Positions 1 through 13,036 of a stretch of DNA of 26,875 nucleotides are shown one piece after another. The DNA comes from Phoronis ovalis. Taxonomy: Eukaryota > Phoronida > Phoronidae. The position numbers and the translations under genes are program-made. Numbering within the stretch: the first letter of the stretch is position 1; every line of letters starts with the position of its first letter. The DNA lies in assembly GCA_028565635.1 (NCBI GenBank), contig JAOXYB010047391.1, positions 1 through 26,875 on the forward strand. The letters are read 5' to 3'. The notes under the pieces are model-generated. The model did not search any database. It was not told where the DNA came from and saw only the letters and a program-made list of their open reading frames with translations.

Positions 1-831
1 TATATGTAAGTAAGTGCTCCCCCGGGGTATTAAATACACACCTTCTGCGTATATTCTCAAGCTCATAGCTAACGAGCACAGAAAAACGAGAATGCGCAGC
101 TTCTTATATTAAATACATAATGTCTATTGTCAATTTTCATTGCAACACTGTCGTGTAATGACATGCTGGCATGCATTCAAAATATGTCTGCAGGTTTCTA
201 TAGTGTTAGAAGCAATTTATAGTTTATATTAATTTACATTAAATATGATACTATTCGTAGTTTATTCAAGATGCATAAATAGTCTAATTTTGATATTTGT
301 TACAAAAATAAGCTAATATATCATTGCTAATATTTTCTATGAAATGTTATTTTGAGATCAAATATATCTTCAAATGTCCTTGTATTTAACCGTTAACAAT
401 TTCCCATGCGGCTTTAGATATTATAGTTACGTTTTTACTGAAAACACATGCACTAATATAGCAAACTTAAATTAGCTCTAAGTACATATTTGTATATGTG
501 CTGAAATTTTTGGATCGAAACATGTCAAACATTCGTGCAAAATTCTATAAATATCCCAGACATGATAATAATTTTGATTTTAAACCGAAGTTTTTGAAAA
601 TGTTCATGTATTCCATCATAATTAGGTTATGCAGATCAAATGGTTTAACTTATACATTTCGATAATGTTAAAGAAGCCAGTATGCTTTACGTCTAGGGCG
701 TTTACTTCATAATTAAAGCTTACACTCTGGGGTATACCAAACAGGGTTCGTTTGTTGCCGCTAGGGGCGCTGTACGTGCCAACAACATCTGTGGGAAGAA
801 GGGTGAAATACAATAAAGTGTACGCAAATTA
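1..831. other. Non-coding stretch
   Basis: AT-rich, no assembled exon. GTAAGTAAGT at bases 6-15 would be a good plus-strand donor if an exon ended at the window edge, but only five bases of it would be visible. Confidence 0.5.
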
Positions 832-1282
832 CTATTCATTTCATAATGGATAAAGAGTGGAATTTTGGCCATAAATTTTATAAAGACAAAACGTCCTATA
901 AAACACATGCATCAAAATGGAAAACGAGGTAGAAACCTTATATTCTCAATCCATTTCATTTTTTTTTCAGTACATAGTTTTTCCCAAAAAGTTTTTTAAA
1001 ACTAATTTTAAGCAGTAAAACAGTTTTCTCGCCAGGTAAATCACAATAAATCAGAAAATCCATCTGGTAAGAAACCTTGAAAGTGTTGTTTTTCCGTGTT
1101 AAATTTCCAGCCAGGTTGTTTTGTAAATTTACGAGAAAAGTTCAGTTTGGAAAATTTAAAGTACACTTATTCACACTAGGTATTTTCGACGTTTTCTCTT
1201 TAATATTTCCGTTCTGGGGGTTATTTTGTTTTTCCCGAAGCTATCGCAAGATTCGACTCTTCGTCCATTATGAAATAAACAG
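832..1282 (+). mobile_element. Non-autonomous inverted-repeat DNA element (MITE-like), copy 1
   Basis: The ends are inverted repeats: CTATTCATTTCATAATGG at the left, and a right end whose reverse complement reads CTGTTTATTTCATAATGG. Similarity continues weakly to about 45 bases inward. The dinucleotide TA flanks both ends (830-831 and 1283-1284), compatible with a TA target duplication as in Tc1/mariner-type elements. The interior has no reading frame of note. A second copy in the same orientation at 20430-20855 aligns along its whole length, which defines the element. The open frames on both strands here are incidental. Confidence 0.75.
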
Positions 1283-1338
1283 TAGGTGCTTCATGGTGCA
1301 TGCTATACAACATAATACTAATATGAATTAAAATACGT

Positions 1339-1411
1339 TAATTTATCACATGTTTTGTGACATTTAAGTCTGAGGGCTATAATTTATCACATGTTTTGTG
1401 ACATTTAAGTC
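1339..1411 (+). repeat. Perfect 32-base direct repeat, 41-base period
   Basis: 1339-1370 and 1380-1411 are identical over 32 bases (TAATTTATCACATG... to ...ATTTAAGTC), separated by 9 bases. Each unit contains a small hairpin (TCACA...TGTGA). Lack of any mismatch points to a recent duplication. Confidence 0.9.
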
Positions 1412-3848
1412 ATACAAATAAAAAATTATGAAGAGAAAGAATGACTCGAGAGAAAGAAAGACAACAGAGCATAATTCACATTTAACAAAATGTTTTTCAG
1501 ACAAAGCTACTGAAAATTTCTATAAATTTGGACGTGTGCCAAAAGAATGTGTATGCATCTCATTTCTCTATGAAAACCAAATTGTAGCTAATCGGCCGCC
1601 GGGCATCGGTTTCGCCCCCTTGTGGCTAAACCGTATAATGCACCTGAGAGCTGTTCACCTGACACTTGTTAGACTTGTTATAAACATTCGTCAAATCAGC
1701 CTCAGTCGTAATAATCAGATATACACGTCAAAAAATTGCATTATCGGCTTGAAATGGAAGACCCGATATATAAACTCTTCATATTTGGGCTGAGGTACGT
1801 TGCCATGCAGAAAGTAATAAGGAGGGAATATTAAACAGTTTATTAAAAGTATAACACTTACATTAGATTAAAGATGCTTGATCCCTGAATATCTGAAAGG
1901 AAAACACAATTCACTACACATGCTCTAAAAAAAGTACAAGAAGATTCAATATTCTTTTGGGAAAACATAATTTAATTTAAATATCAACTGTTATTAATTA
2001 TGGGGAAATCAACGCCTTTTTGTGTCAAGTACTAGTATTGAGAACAGCAGACGGGAAAAATATTACCGAAAAAAAATAAAATATATCGACTGTTGATTGA
2101 TAATGGACGCGATGAATTATCGTTGACATAACATTGTAAAATCCTCACAGTAAAATTGAAAAAGAACTAATGAATTCCAAAACATTTGCAAAGTGGAAGC
2201 AATTTGATGTACACCTTATAGCTTTTTTTGTAAAGACAACATACGAAATCCTCTTGTTACCTGTATACCAAACTTGCTCCAAGAAATTCTAATGTGGATC
2301 TGCTAGCGAGAATCAAGCTATATGACTATTGGCCTTAAGCAGGTGTATTTTTAAGAACATGAGGAACATATAGAAACTTAAAATAACCCAAGCCTACGCG
2401 ACACCATAAATGGGTATCTGCTATGCAGTGGCCACTTATAGCGGTGACTAAAGATATCGAAGCCACATGAGTCCGACAGAAAAGCCTCTACACAAATGTA
2501 AAGCTAAGAATGTAGTGTAGTTGTATCTACATACAAAATGCTTTGAATGACGTGTTTTTTAAGAATACAGGACGCAATTTTTGGTTCTGAGTTGCATTAT
2601 ATAGCACTGATGAGGAGCATACGTTTACCATTTTAAACTGCAGTTAACCGTATTACCTTCATTTCTGCACCTGGTAAATGACTATAGTTCATTCCTAAAT
2701 TCGAAGCGAGGAATTAAGAAACGCTGATTGCTACGTATATTAATCCAATACTTGTGTGTTTTTTAAACAAAATGTAAAAACTCAATATTTCTGGTTTTAA
2801 GGTATTTCTATTTCCTTTAAACAAACACTTACAATATAATTTTTGCTCTAAAACGTTTATTCTGCATTTATATTATTTATGTATAATCACAATACGATGC
2901 AACATTTAAGGGGCAATTGCGATTTTTCATATATTAAAACTAAAATCATCTTCCCACTTTCTTTTTGTTTTGTACAGTCACTTTACAGTTAATCGAAATG
3001 TTTTATTTAATCGAAAACATTTTTGCATTTCGCTGTCAGCAAGATAGCTATATATATCTATTCTTTTAATTGTGATTATTCATCAGCTCATTGATATGAT
3101 AAGTTTCCTTTTAAAATGACTCTAAAAATGACACTTCAGTAACCGGCAATAACCGTAGTTACATAATTTAATTACCTAATATATTAACCCCTGAATTAGT
3201 GGCCAACCCACAATAAATTGACATTTTCAGTTTTTCACTGATTGTAAGAGCATCTTCTCAATTGCATTGCGTTTGAGAATAATAGCATATTGTAAAAGTA
3301 GTTTCAACATATCAACGAAACTAATAAGAGGTTTCAAAAAATTAAAGATACCTGCAAAACTGATTCTTCCTATACATACAAATATGATTTATATATTTGC
3401 AAAAAAACAAAATTCATCCAGCAGTGTACTAGGATATTGTAGAATTAGCTTCTGTTTGCCTTAAAGCGAATTTAGACCCCGAAACCTCCTCAGTTTATTT
3501 GAATTAGGCGTTCAAATTAATGCGAGAACACTTACTTATGTTTTATTTTGCTGTACTCATATAAACTGTTATTTCAGTGTACACGCATCTGACAGAGTTC
3601 ATGGCGTCATAGCAGCCTAAACACTTACGTTCATGTACATCAATATTTTAATAAGAAGTCAAGTAATTATTAACAAAGTTATGGCTTGTTTAGGTTGTGC
3701 TAAATTTACCTTTGCATACCTATATTACCTGCAGATTATCATACTTCGTGATGAAGATTTATCATGTTATGTTTTGTTGTAATTTTAGTATTACTATACC
3801 TAATTGCTGTTTTCGATCGGTGTTGAAAGGTTAGATACCATTACTGCG

Positions 3849-3884
3849 AGCGTTGATTAAAAGCAACGCTAGGGTCACGACCCT
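3849..3884. repeat. Two adjacent perfect hairpins
   Basis: AGCGTTG and CAACGCT pair across an 8-base loop (3849-3870). Immediately after, AGGGTC and GACCCT pair across a 2-base loop (3871-3884). No tRNA features (T-loop, CCA-end stem) and no gene nearby. Confidence 0.5.
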
Positions 3885-4464
3885 TCATTACTGCTTAATT
3901 ATCGAACATCACACTGCTGATGATTAAAAACTTTCATGGAATCAGAATGACCGTAGGCTAGAACTAGTGATAAATTACTAGCATAGGGAAGCACGAAAAC
4001 TTGATTTTGCACTGTAGGTTTATTTCTGCCTGACCATTTAACTGTTCCTCTTTTTTCTACATCTATTTGAGACGTGTCAATAATTTGAAAAGCAACAAGT
4101 TAATAAATTTTGATTAGGGACCTGTTATCGGAGCCAAAATATGATCCTTCAGAACAAAGAATTTGACAATAAAAAACTGCCCATTTACTGACAATTTATA
4201 ATATGTAACTTTTTTATATCATTGTTACTCCAGGTTGTCACTTCATAATAATAAAAAAGACCTGTAAATCATATGATGACAGTACCCAGTCATATAGTCT
4301 TTGACATCGCAGTTGTTATACCTATACCTGCAAATCGTTTGTTTATAATTCCAAAATTGATGATTCAGTAGTGTTAAAGAAAATGGCCTTTATATAAAAT
4401 ATTTCAGATATATTTATTATAATTTGTAAATTGACAGTTGCAATTAGATATTCCAAATATTTTT

Positions 4465-4510
4465 TTTTTATATTTGGGGAAGCGTACTCCCCTGTAAATC
4501 CGCCGCTGTA
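4465..4510 (-). mobile_element. Possible solitary transposon end
   Basis: On the minus strand the stretch starts CAGCGGCGGATTTACAGGGG and runs into a short hairpin and a poly-A run. A CAG-plus-GGCGGAT start resembles terminal repeats of DNA transposons seen in many invertebrate genomes, from general knowledge rather than a search. No matching opposite end was found nearby, so it would be a remnant. Confidence 0.3.
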
Positions 4511-7500
4511 CATCATAGTGCGATTCTGAGACTATCTGAAGCAACAACATGGTTACAATTCGCAAAAGATTCGGTAAAGTAAACGTAAAGTATCAAATTC
4601 GTTACCAATCCTTACGTTATTCCTAGATCTCTGCCTAACAATGAGCCCTGGGGCAATTTTATGGCAAATTAGCACCATTATTTACTAAAATCTAGAAATT
4701 GTACAAATGGCAGCACTTGAAAATGATTATAGATTCTCAAAATCGCCGATGTTGATGCCAGTACCCATGGCTATGTGGTGGGTAGTAAAAAATACCTTAG
4801 GCATATATTTAGGTAGAACTTCTTAGGTGGTAAATTGATTTTATTATTTTATAACAGATAAACTCTACTATACACTGCAAAAATGAAAATTGAAACAGCC
4901 TTTAATATCCATAAATACAAAAGATATGCCAAAATGTTTTCACTGCATTCAACTTTTTGGAATACATTCTTCAAATAATTGCACATGATTTAATAGCTTT
5001 ATCCTAACAAGCTAATCATGAGCTACATAGTTAATCTAGGTAAATCAAATTTGGCCATGTTCTAAGGTAAAAAGTCAAATAATGGAAAATAAAGACACTC
5101 TGGGGGTAGTTTTCGTTTTTTATTGTTTTTACCAACCCTAGCTGTGTGCACTGTAAACTTGCTAGAGGCGCAGTAATTGACATTTCATCAGGTAAGCTTA
5201 ATTTTGAAATGTGATACTATGTTGTTTTATTGAGTTTCGGTGGCACACATTTTTGAATGACTGAATACATGCTAACATATGGCAACATTTCATCTTTAGC
5301 TATTTCGGGGTAAGCCGTTGCTTATACATGTGGATTATATTTCTACAACAGGATCTGCTAAATAGCTAAAAACCGACACGGCGTTTTCGTAAAAGCTAAT
5401 CTTGCAGATTTTGTTACAGGTATTCCCGTACGAATTTTTTCCGTTAAGTACTCCAGAACGCGATTTTATGCAGTAACTCAAAAAAAATCTTCAGGAGGTA
5501 TATTTGTTGATTTGTTTTGTTTATGGTCAATTTAGCAATTTCCTAAAATAGTTTAGTTGCAAATTGAATTAATGCCTCCGTCCTCACTACATGGCACTTT
5601 GCTAATATAAGTAAATATATCAAGACTATGATAAAATATTTACAGTTCATCATTTTACACGTGGTACGTATGATTAACGGTGTCTATTACATGTCAGCTT
5701 CAGGTCATTGAAATGTGTCTCCACGAGGAGGCGCTAAATATGCAAAGCAAATTGTAAAAGAGAGGATGAAGTTCTACACTAAACAAATACTTCTATACAT
5801 CCTACATATAAGTTGTCAAATGTAAATATGTTTTTCAACAAAATATGTAAATCTAAAGTACACTGGACATTAAATACGCCGTTAGTGTCTAAACTGAGCT
5901 TAGGTTTTTGTATTTGAATGGAAAACAGGGTGGCTTTGTAGGCCCTTGTCATAGTAATGATAGCTCGTAAACTGTAAACTGCTTCTGTCAACACTGATAA
6001 ATTAAATTAACCAATAACAGAATTATATCTCTTCTGTATCCCTATCATTATCTGTCGCATTTCAAGTTTTTTTTTATCATTTTCTTACCGGCTACATGTC
6101 TGCGTGTAAACCATCTTAACGTTAACATATGTTATCATTCTCAGTAACTATGGGAACGCTGTATTCTAGATTTTTGTATTCCAATTTTTCTACTAGCAAG
6201 TTAACTTTTTGTTCATTAATCTTTCCAAATTTGCAACATTTTTCTTAATTAAATGTCTAGGTTTTGTATGTAATCTGTCATGTAATGATATTTGGTTATT
6301 AAATTTAAATAAGTTACATGAGAGATGATCAGTTGCCATAGTGCCCAACAGTTTATTGTAATGGAAAGATTCACCCTGTGATTTTTGCGGAATTATAGCT
6401 ACATGTGTTGAATAGCATATCTTTTAATACCACCTTGTCTTTTTATCCAAATTGTAATAAGAACAATATGGATGATCCGATAGTTAAGCATAAAAGGATA
6501 TGTTTTCTGTTTCATTAATACCTACTTAATGTAAGACAGTCTCTCAATTTATCGTAATAGTCATAATTTTATGTAGCGTGCTTGCAAATGTGGAAAAGAT
6601 TTAGAACCACCAAAGAATCTTAATATAGCTCCTAATGCAAACCAATATGAAAAGCCTCATTTCGGATCTTTATGTAAAAACTACATAACACTAGCCACAG
6701 TCACTGCATTATAGAGTATTAGAGCACCATAATGGGTTTTAATTATATTGCTCTTTCATTCTATTTATTTCCAATGATCGGCACGTGATTACACTGTAAT
6801 TTTACCCAATCCTAATAAGATTATAATTTTAACATAAAGCTATCAATTCAATTTAAACTACTAATGCACTTGTAGCTACATGCTTATAAAACATAAGACC
6901 CTGCTGCAGGATCCGGGATTCATTTTCCTCGTTTTAAACTATGTGTTGACAAAATAAGTTTTTTTCTTGACATTTTGCTTTTAGCATTCTTCAATTGTAC
7001 GCCAAAGTTTGGTTTTTCATATAACGAATTCGTTTCTCTGTCAATTTTAAAAGGAATATGGCTACCTGTCGTTTATAACTAGCTTCATGTACAAGCAAAA
7101 TAACATTTGTTTCCATGATAAGAATTTTCGAAGGCCAAATATCAAGAGAACTCTTGCGCCGTATTTTACTGCTTCCATCGCGGATGGTATTTAATACACC
7201 ATATTACTTCAGAAAAAGAATTTCGCTTTCCCATTTACCTTTAATGCATAAGAAAAATTAGATCGTATGTTTACAATTGACTATCTTAATGTACCTTGTA
7301 CACTTAACTATATATGGCTCCGGGATAAGAATTTCGTTTTCCTTGTCCAAATTTAAATTTAATAAAAACATCGTGTCGCACTTTTTTTCTGGAAGCTCTG
7401 ACTCTGAGACTAGTAAGTTATATTAGTCTCAGCTCTGATTACACCGTATGTCGTTACACATCGTAATTTTAAACTGGCATGAAATTCGCATTTGCTGTAC

Positions 7501-8201
7501 CTAATTACGTTACAAATAAGCATATTGCATCGTAGTTTTTTTTGTTACACTGATTATAGTAATGCAGGCCTGCTTCATACAAATCTAAACATCGATTTTT
7601 TTGCAGGAGTGACATCAACAAACCTAAACCCTTTTTCGTTTCCAGAACTTTAACAAAAATGTTTTCCCACAGCAATATACCATGGCTATAAATGGCAATT
7701 TCTGCTTCTTATTTCTCTCTTTCACTTGAATGACTGTTCTTGTTTCTTATTGATCCATGGCACATTAGAAAAAAATATCATTACACTTCCCTAATTAGTC
7801 CATTAAGTGATTCCTTTATTTATCATACTTTAAGAAATTGGATTAATCGAACATTAGACTTTTAATGTTGATCAAAAATACAACACATACTATGTATGCA
7901 TATGTTACGTAAAAAAATATTTGTAATGAAATGTATATGTAAATTACCTTATTATTTTTTCGAAAGGTCATTATTCTTTTTTCACTTTTTGCAGCGTTAA
8001 CCAAATTAAGCGAACGCTGCTTCTACGAGAGCTTTGCATTTAAACATCTTTGTTAGCTGTATAATAGAATCATTTTGTTTGATTTAGTCATTGAATTTTC
8101 AACAATACTAGATACTGTTAAACCTCTTGCACTTGGCAATCCAAAAACTAACAGGGCGTAAGAAAAAAGAATACTCACCAATAAAAATAAATTTGTTTCA
8201 G

Positions 8202-8324
8202 TTGTGTGAAAGCGGTCAAATAGCTGAAGCTTGTATACGCTACTACGACTCCTACTGCAGAGAAGTGGATAGTGACCAAACTGTCTTGTTCTTTTGTAGC
8301 TTGATATCACGTGATTGGGCATGA
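8202..8324 (+). CDS. Candidate terminal exon of an unknown cysteine-containing protein
   Basis: A good acceptor (aaatttgtttcag) is followed by 40 codons and TGA in phase 0; the other two phases stop almost at once. The stretch is locally GC-richer and reads like protein (LCESGQIAEACIRYYDSYCR), with four cysteines and a C-terminal SRDWA. AATAAA follows at 8558-8563. No matching upstream exon was found: the nearby acceptor at 7994 and donor near 8158 do not give a compatible frame. It could be the last exon of a small secreted protein, or chance. Confidence 0.25.
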   Translation: MCESGQIAEACIRYYDSYCREVDSDQTVLFFCSLISRDWA

Positions 8325-9260
8325 CGTATCTCTGACGGAATCTGCCTATTGGTATTTTAAAGAATTAGGAACATGAAATTGACTCACGACCGGTGTTACT
8401 TATAAAATTAAGAAGTCATTGTTTCCATATGAAATGTTAATTAATGTTATTATTTATGATTAAGTGCATGTGAACTTGAGTTTGAAACTTTTGACAGGTT
8501 GGTCAAATATAACTGTAAACAACGCCATATATGTTACACCGAGCGTTTTCGGTTAAAAATAAACTACTGGCAATTATTACATAGGTATAATTAATGAGCG
8601 AATGTTGACCATTCATGCTATTCAGGTGCATGCATATAAGTACCCCGAATGTATATAACTAACTATTGCACAGATGTTTAAACACACCTAGCTGAATTAG
8701 GTAACTAGGGTAGTCGATGCGAAAAACAAGACAACTCTATGCATGCAAAAATGAGAGCATGATGGATCTCTGTTTATTTATAATACACATACATGCTTAT
8801 TTCACTGAAGATATACTTAAATTTGTTCCTGTTCCAGCTGAAACGTTATGCATATACGTTATAAGAATTAGAATAATTAAACATTACATAGTTGTGATTG
8901 ACCACCTCCATTTCGGAAAACCGGGCATTTTTTTTAATTCTCTGGAGAGTGTAGAGTATTCTTGGGTGCTATTCATATTTGCTCGTTATTAACTGTTATA
9001 CTTTCTGTACTGGTGGTTCAATTTTGATCTTTTGTTATCAAAGCTATACTGGCTTTGAAGGGGGCATCAAATTCACACCAGTTGCTTTTCCGAGAAGATA
9101 TCCCTACACGCTTTGTTTGATTCTTAGAATGTTCAAGTTTATTATGAAGAATTGTGGTATTAAATATGTAATAAGAAGAATATCTTACAACCACGTTCTT
9201 TGCTATGGCTTAGTTGCATAAGTACGTCCAAAAAGTCTTTACATGTGGATCAATACTTAA

Positions 9261-9293
9261 ACATCTATGTCTCTCATGATTAATCATAGATGT
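9261..9293. repeat. Perfect 9-base inverted repeat
   Basis: ACATCTATG and CATAGATGT flank a 15-base spacer. Too short for a microRNA precursor; no gene adjoins it. Confidence 0.4.
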
Positions 9294-10137
9294 GGAGCAA
9301 CGTAAAAATAAATCATAACCGGTGATTAGCGGAGTAGCACATCATGCTAACCTGATGCAAAAATTACACAACCGATCCCTTTATATACTGCACTCGCGGG
9401 TTTTATTTTTAACCAGTTCACAAACAAGAAACAGGCATATTCAGATAGGTAAAAATCCTTAGCGGAATAAATGCAAATATCTTTATGCAGAAAGGATTGC
9501 AGAGTAACACTTATTCAAAATTGGTCGGGAAATCAACTAAGTATTTCGCTATTAACAAAGGTAACCTTGCACAGCGGTTATATTTCTTTGACAGTGTTTA
9601 CCACAATATCTCTAATTAGCATTTATGTGGTGTTGTAGTTTTTACAACATCGAAAAGCTTTACAGCAATTTTCTTGTTATTACCGTATAGAGTTGCAGTT
9701 TCTTTTGGCAGCTAAATAGAATTGAAGCCTTTACTGAATTATGTTTACTTAATTGTTAGCTACTTTTAGTTAGAACCAGTATAAATGGCAGGGAGTTTAA
9801 CAGCAAACAAAATACACTTAGATATGTTCAACACACAGTCATGTGGATGACGTAAAACTTCATGGAGGCCCAGCAATTGTGAGAAAATGTGAGATTTGAG
9901 GCTTAGCCTAGCATTCATCCAGGCATTCGTCGACAAATACTAGTATCAGTTTTTCTCAAAAGTTGTTTCATTTATTTACTGATAAAGTGTTATTCTCATT
10001 TTTTCTAAATTCAAAGAGGGCTCAGGAAGGATTAGTTGTCAAATAATAGAAGCTATGAATGGATGGGAAACTGCAATTAGAAATAATCCTATTGTCATTT
10101 AATATAATCAACAAAAAAAAAACAATTCTTCATTTTA

Positions 10138-10198
10138 CGAGTTATATTTTAGATTAATTATATATATAATATCGAGTTACATTTTAGATTAATTATAT
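10138..10198 (+). repeat. Tandem repeat, 35-base unit, two copies
   Basis: CGAGTTATATTTTAGATT at 10138 recurs as CGAGTTACATTTTAGATT at 10173, both followed by AATTATAT. One substitution in the shared core. Confidence 0.8.
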
Positions 10199-12778
10199 GT
10201 ACCATAGACTGCACTGTTTCTGTAAAAAGTACACCTGTGCCCAGGTGTCTAATGCAAAATGATATAATGTCATACATGTATTTAGTTTCTGTTTATGGAA
10301 TGAACGTCATCAGGTCTGCTGGCATACTACCAGCTATTATAATTATACTACTACTATAATTGTAGGAATACCATATTAATTATGTATCATACTATTTGTA
10401 GGAACAGATATGTGTTAGATACTAAATTGGTTATATTGTAAAAGTTATACAGGAATACACGAGACTTGCTCGTTCCCGGCACCTTCACATATCTTGAATT
10501 TAATAATAACTTGCAGCATATTATATGCAATTGCAAGCGAATATGCATTTCTAGCTATATTTAGAAATTTATGCGTATAGGGAAAGCAGGATAAAATTAC
10601 AATATTTTACAGCTAAATTTTAAATAAAGCAACTTTACAGATTACATGTAGGATTGAACAGGGACAAAAATGGAAACAAATCAGTACACTAAAGATTAAA
10701 AATTTATTTTTATTTTGAATTTTATAATAGCCCAAGGTCGTCTAGTGGACTTCTTTGGTTTAATAAGAATACCCTGTATCTATCCTGTGAAATAGTTATG
10801 AAAATGGACAGTTAATTTAAATTTGTAATTTCTTGATGTAAGATGTACATGTAAGACTTAATACCATGCGTGCACCTTATGCAATAGAGCCTCCACACGG
10901 ATGTTACAACAGTTTTCTGTTTTTTTTTATGTAGATGCAAACTATCAATCAATTACCCTATAAGTGAAGATTAATCTGACTTTAAAAAATCAGGAAACAA
11001 AATTGTAAAAAATATTATTTAGCACATATTATATCTCATATAAACAAGAAAAAATTCTAAACATAATATTTATTTTTAATTTTGAAGATTTGTAACAATT
11101 TCTATAGAATATATATGCTTGGCATGATAGTATTAGGGGGGAACAGCTATGCATAACATAATCTAAAACGCTCAGCTGTGTTATACATGTACATATGTTT
11201 AAGTGCGCGAAAAGATAATTAGTAAAGTTTTTAATAGCATTACAAGAAATTGAAAGAAAATACTGTTGAATATACTCACATTAAGCCAATACAGAAATAA
11301 AGGGATTTTTGATCTTTGAGAAAAGGAATAAAGCTAAATCGTGATGAAAAAATATGTCTGTCTGGAATAAAAAAGTAAAAAGTGCTTCCCCAAATGTGTT
11401 TGTAACTAGCTCGGTTAATTGAAATTTATTTTTTTAAGCATTCAAGGAGAAAAATACATACAGAGTTGTAGACATGGTTGCATAATAAGATTACTAAGTT
11501 ATGAATCGCAATATAGTGCCATCTATTGTTAACTAGATGCAATTAGTTTTGAACAACACCTTAAAGCATTAGCAGCATCTACAGTTAAAAAGCAAAGAAG
11601 CAAACGCGCTGCTGCTTGTTTGGTGCTATGGCAGTAAAATAACTTTGTCGTTCAATTAATGTACTAATATACTAACGAAGCTTATGTCATCATGCAGCTC
11701 GCAAAGTTTCGTATTTTCACCGCAAACAGGTGCACGACATTATAAGCAAGGTGATAACATATCCGTTATCAAAAGTAGTTATGTTACGACAGAAATATAA
11801 TTGTATTTCAATTACTCTTCATGATCTCTGTGTTTTGTTGCAACATAGCAACATTTATTTTTTATAATAAACGATATGGACTCAAATTACTGCATATATC
11901 TCTACTGATATATAAGCTACTCCTATCCAATGTCCCTGATAATCTATTTATAAACGACACATCGTTATAAGCGATAATTTCGGACTTTTCAAAAAGGGCC
12001 AAAATCACTTATATTACACAGCTTGAGAGGTTATGTAGGATGTGAATTTCTGCAAACGTATGCTCCCTCTCTTGGCCACGAACGAAATCAAATGCATAAA
12101 ACTACCAACCATTGTAATTTCTTTCCTGCAAGTGTTGTATTGATAATTAGTCATTTTGGTTTTTCCCTTCTTAAAAATTGATTGATATCCAGAATCAATG
12201 GACATGTTTGTTACTTTGTATTTACTAGAGTTCATTGGTCATTGACTGGCCAAAGCTTAATTACTCATTGACCAAATCAGATGTACGTGCTTTAACAAGA
12301 TACTTAATTCCAAGAGTTTTCTTTGATATTTCATAATAAATACCTTTTTATCTAATGAATGAACTGGTCAAGCCAAACAATTGTGTTTACATGTTTTCTG
12401 GCTTCTGAATTAAGCTCTTGCACCTGATGGTCAAGGTGCAATCTTCTTTCTTTATAAAATCTTTGTAATTATTAATTAAAATGAGTCATGAGTCTGAGTT
12501 ATACCTTACAACCTTGTGTTTTACTTCATTCCTAAGCATAACACAAGCACACGAACAGAAACTTGGAATATGTCCTTTTTTCTCTATTTTCTTGTTTTTA
12601 AACAGTGTCATTTGACCTTTATACAGATAATCAGATCATAAACTGTACACATATTAAAAACAAGCAATTACGAAAATAATATTTAACCATTCCTCGCTTA
12701 TTTTGAAATATTAAAACACTTTTAACAAGATAAATTAAAATATATATAATCAATATTATATAAAGTATGTATATGCAA

Positions 12779-13036
12779 GTCAAACGACTGTGTACGTTCT
12801 AGATGCCCAAGGTTTGGTACCAAGTTGAAACTTTTCTTACAAGACATGGAAACTGTGGTTAACACGAAGCTTGATCTAGTGCCTGTCACTGTGTGTAACC
12901 TAACTTTTAGTCTAGTCTATTCACTCTCTATTCATATCCTATCCATAGTTGTTTTTGTTTGTGTTTTTATGTTGGCTACCTGAAATGACCTACAATAATT
13001 GATTTTGTGTTGTTGCTTCTTAAGTTAGCTTAACAA
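12779..13036 (+). repeat. Diverged segmental duplication, copy A
   Basis: It aligns with 13839-14361 in two blocks. The first has TACCAAGTTGAAACTTTT versus TACCAACTTGAAACTTTT and CTGTGGTTAACACGAAG versus TTGTGGTTAAACGAAG, reaching AACTTTTAGT. The second has ATGTTGGCTACCTGAAATGA versus ATGTTGGTGACCTGGAGTGA and AAGTTAGCTTAACAA versus AAGTTAGTTTAACAA. This copy is about 260 bases with no reading frame of note. Confidence 0.65.

Larger units (their letters stand above)
1412..8201. other. Long non-coding stretch
   Basis: About 6.8 kb with no gene I can assemble. It holds the adjacent hairpins near 3850, the possible transposon end near 4500, and scattered sequences resembling splice sites, for example a 50-base interval at 5142-5191 between a strong acceptor and CATCAG|GTAAGC. 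A 121-codon open frame at 1428-1793 has no recognisable domain. Confidence 0.5.
8325..12778. other. Long non-coding stretch
   Basis: About 4.5 kb, AT-rich. The open frames at 8717-8992 and 8979-9221 are rich in I, F, Y and L and overlap each other, as expected of AT-rich non-coding DNA. Only short repeats were seen. Confidence 0.5.

Noticed and set aside
1428-1793. 121-codon open frame on the plus strand, the longest in the window
   Set aside because: No recognisable domain, no convincing splice or promoter context, and composition like translated non-coding DNA apart from a small GC-rich patch. Kept only as an open frame.
2215-2303. Minus-strand fragment of 28 codons with internal motif SWSKFGIQVTRGF
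   Set aside because: It reads somewhat like protein, but there are stops just upstream and no partner exon. Probably a transposon or repeat remnant; not strong enough to annotate.
8053-8322. 89-codon minus-strand open frame with a hydrophobic stretch
   Set aside because: The ATG comes long before the hydrophobic run, so it does not look like a signal peptide. It overlaps the plus-strand exon candidate, which has the better splice context.
8717-9221. Two overlapping plus-strand open frames (91 and 80 codons)
   Set aside because: They are in different frames, rich in I/F/Y/L, with no recognisable motif or splice logic.
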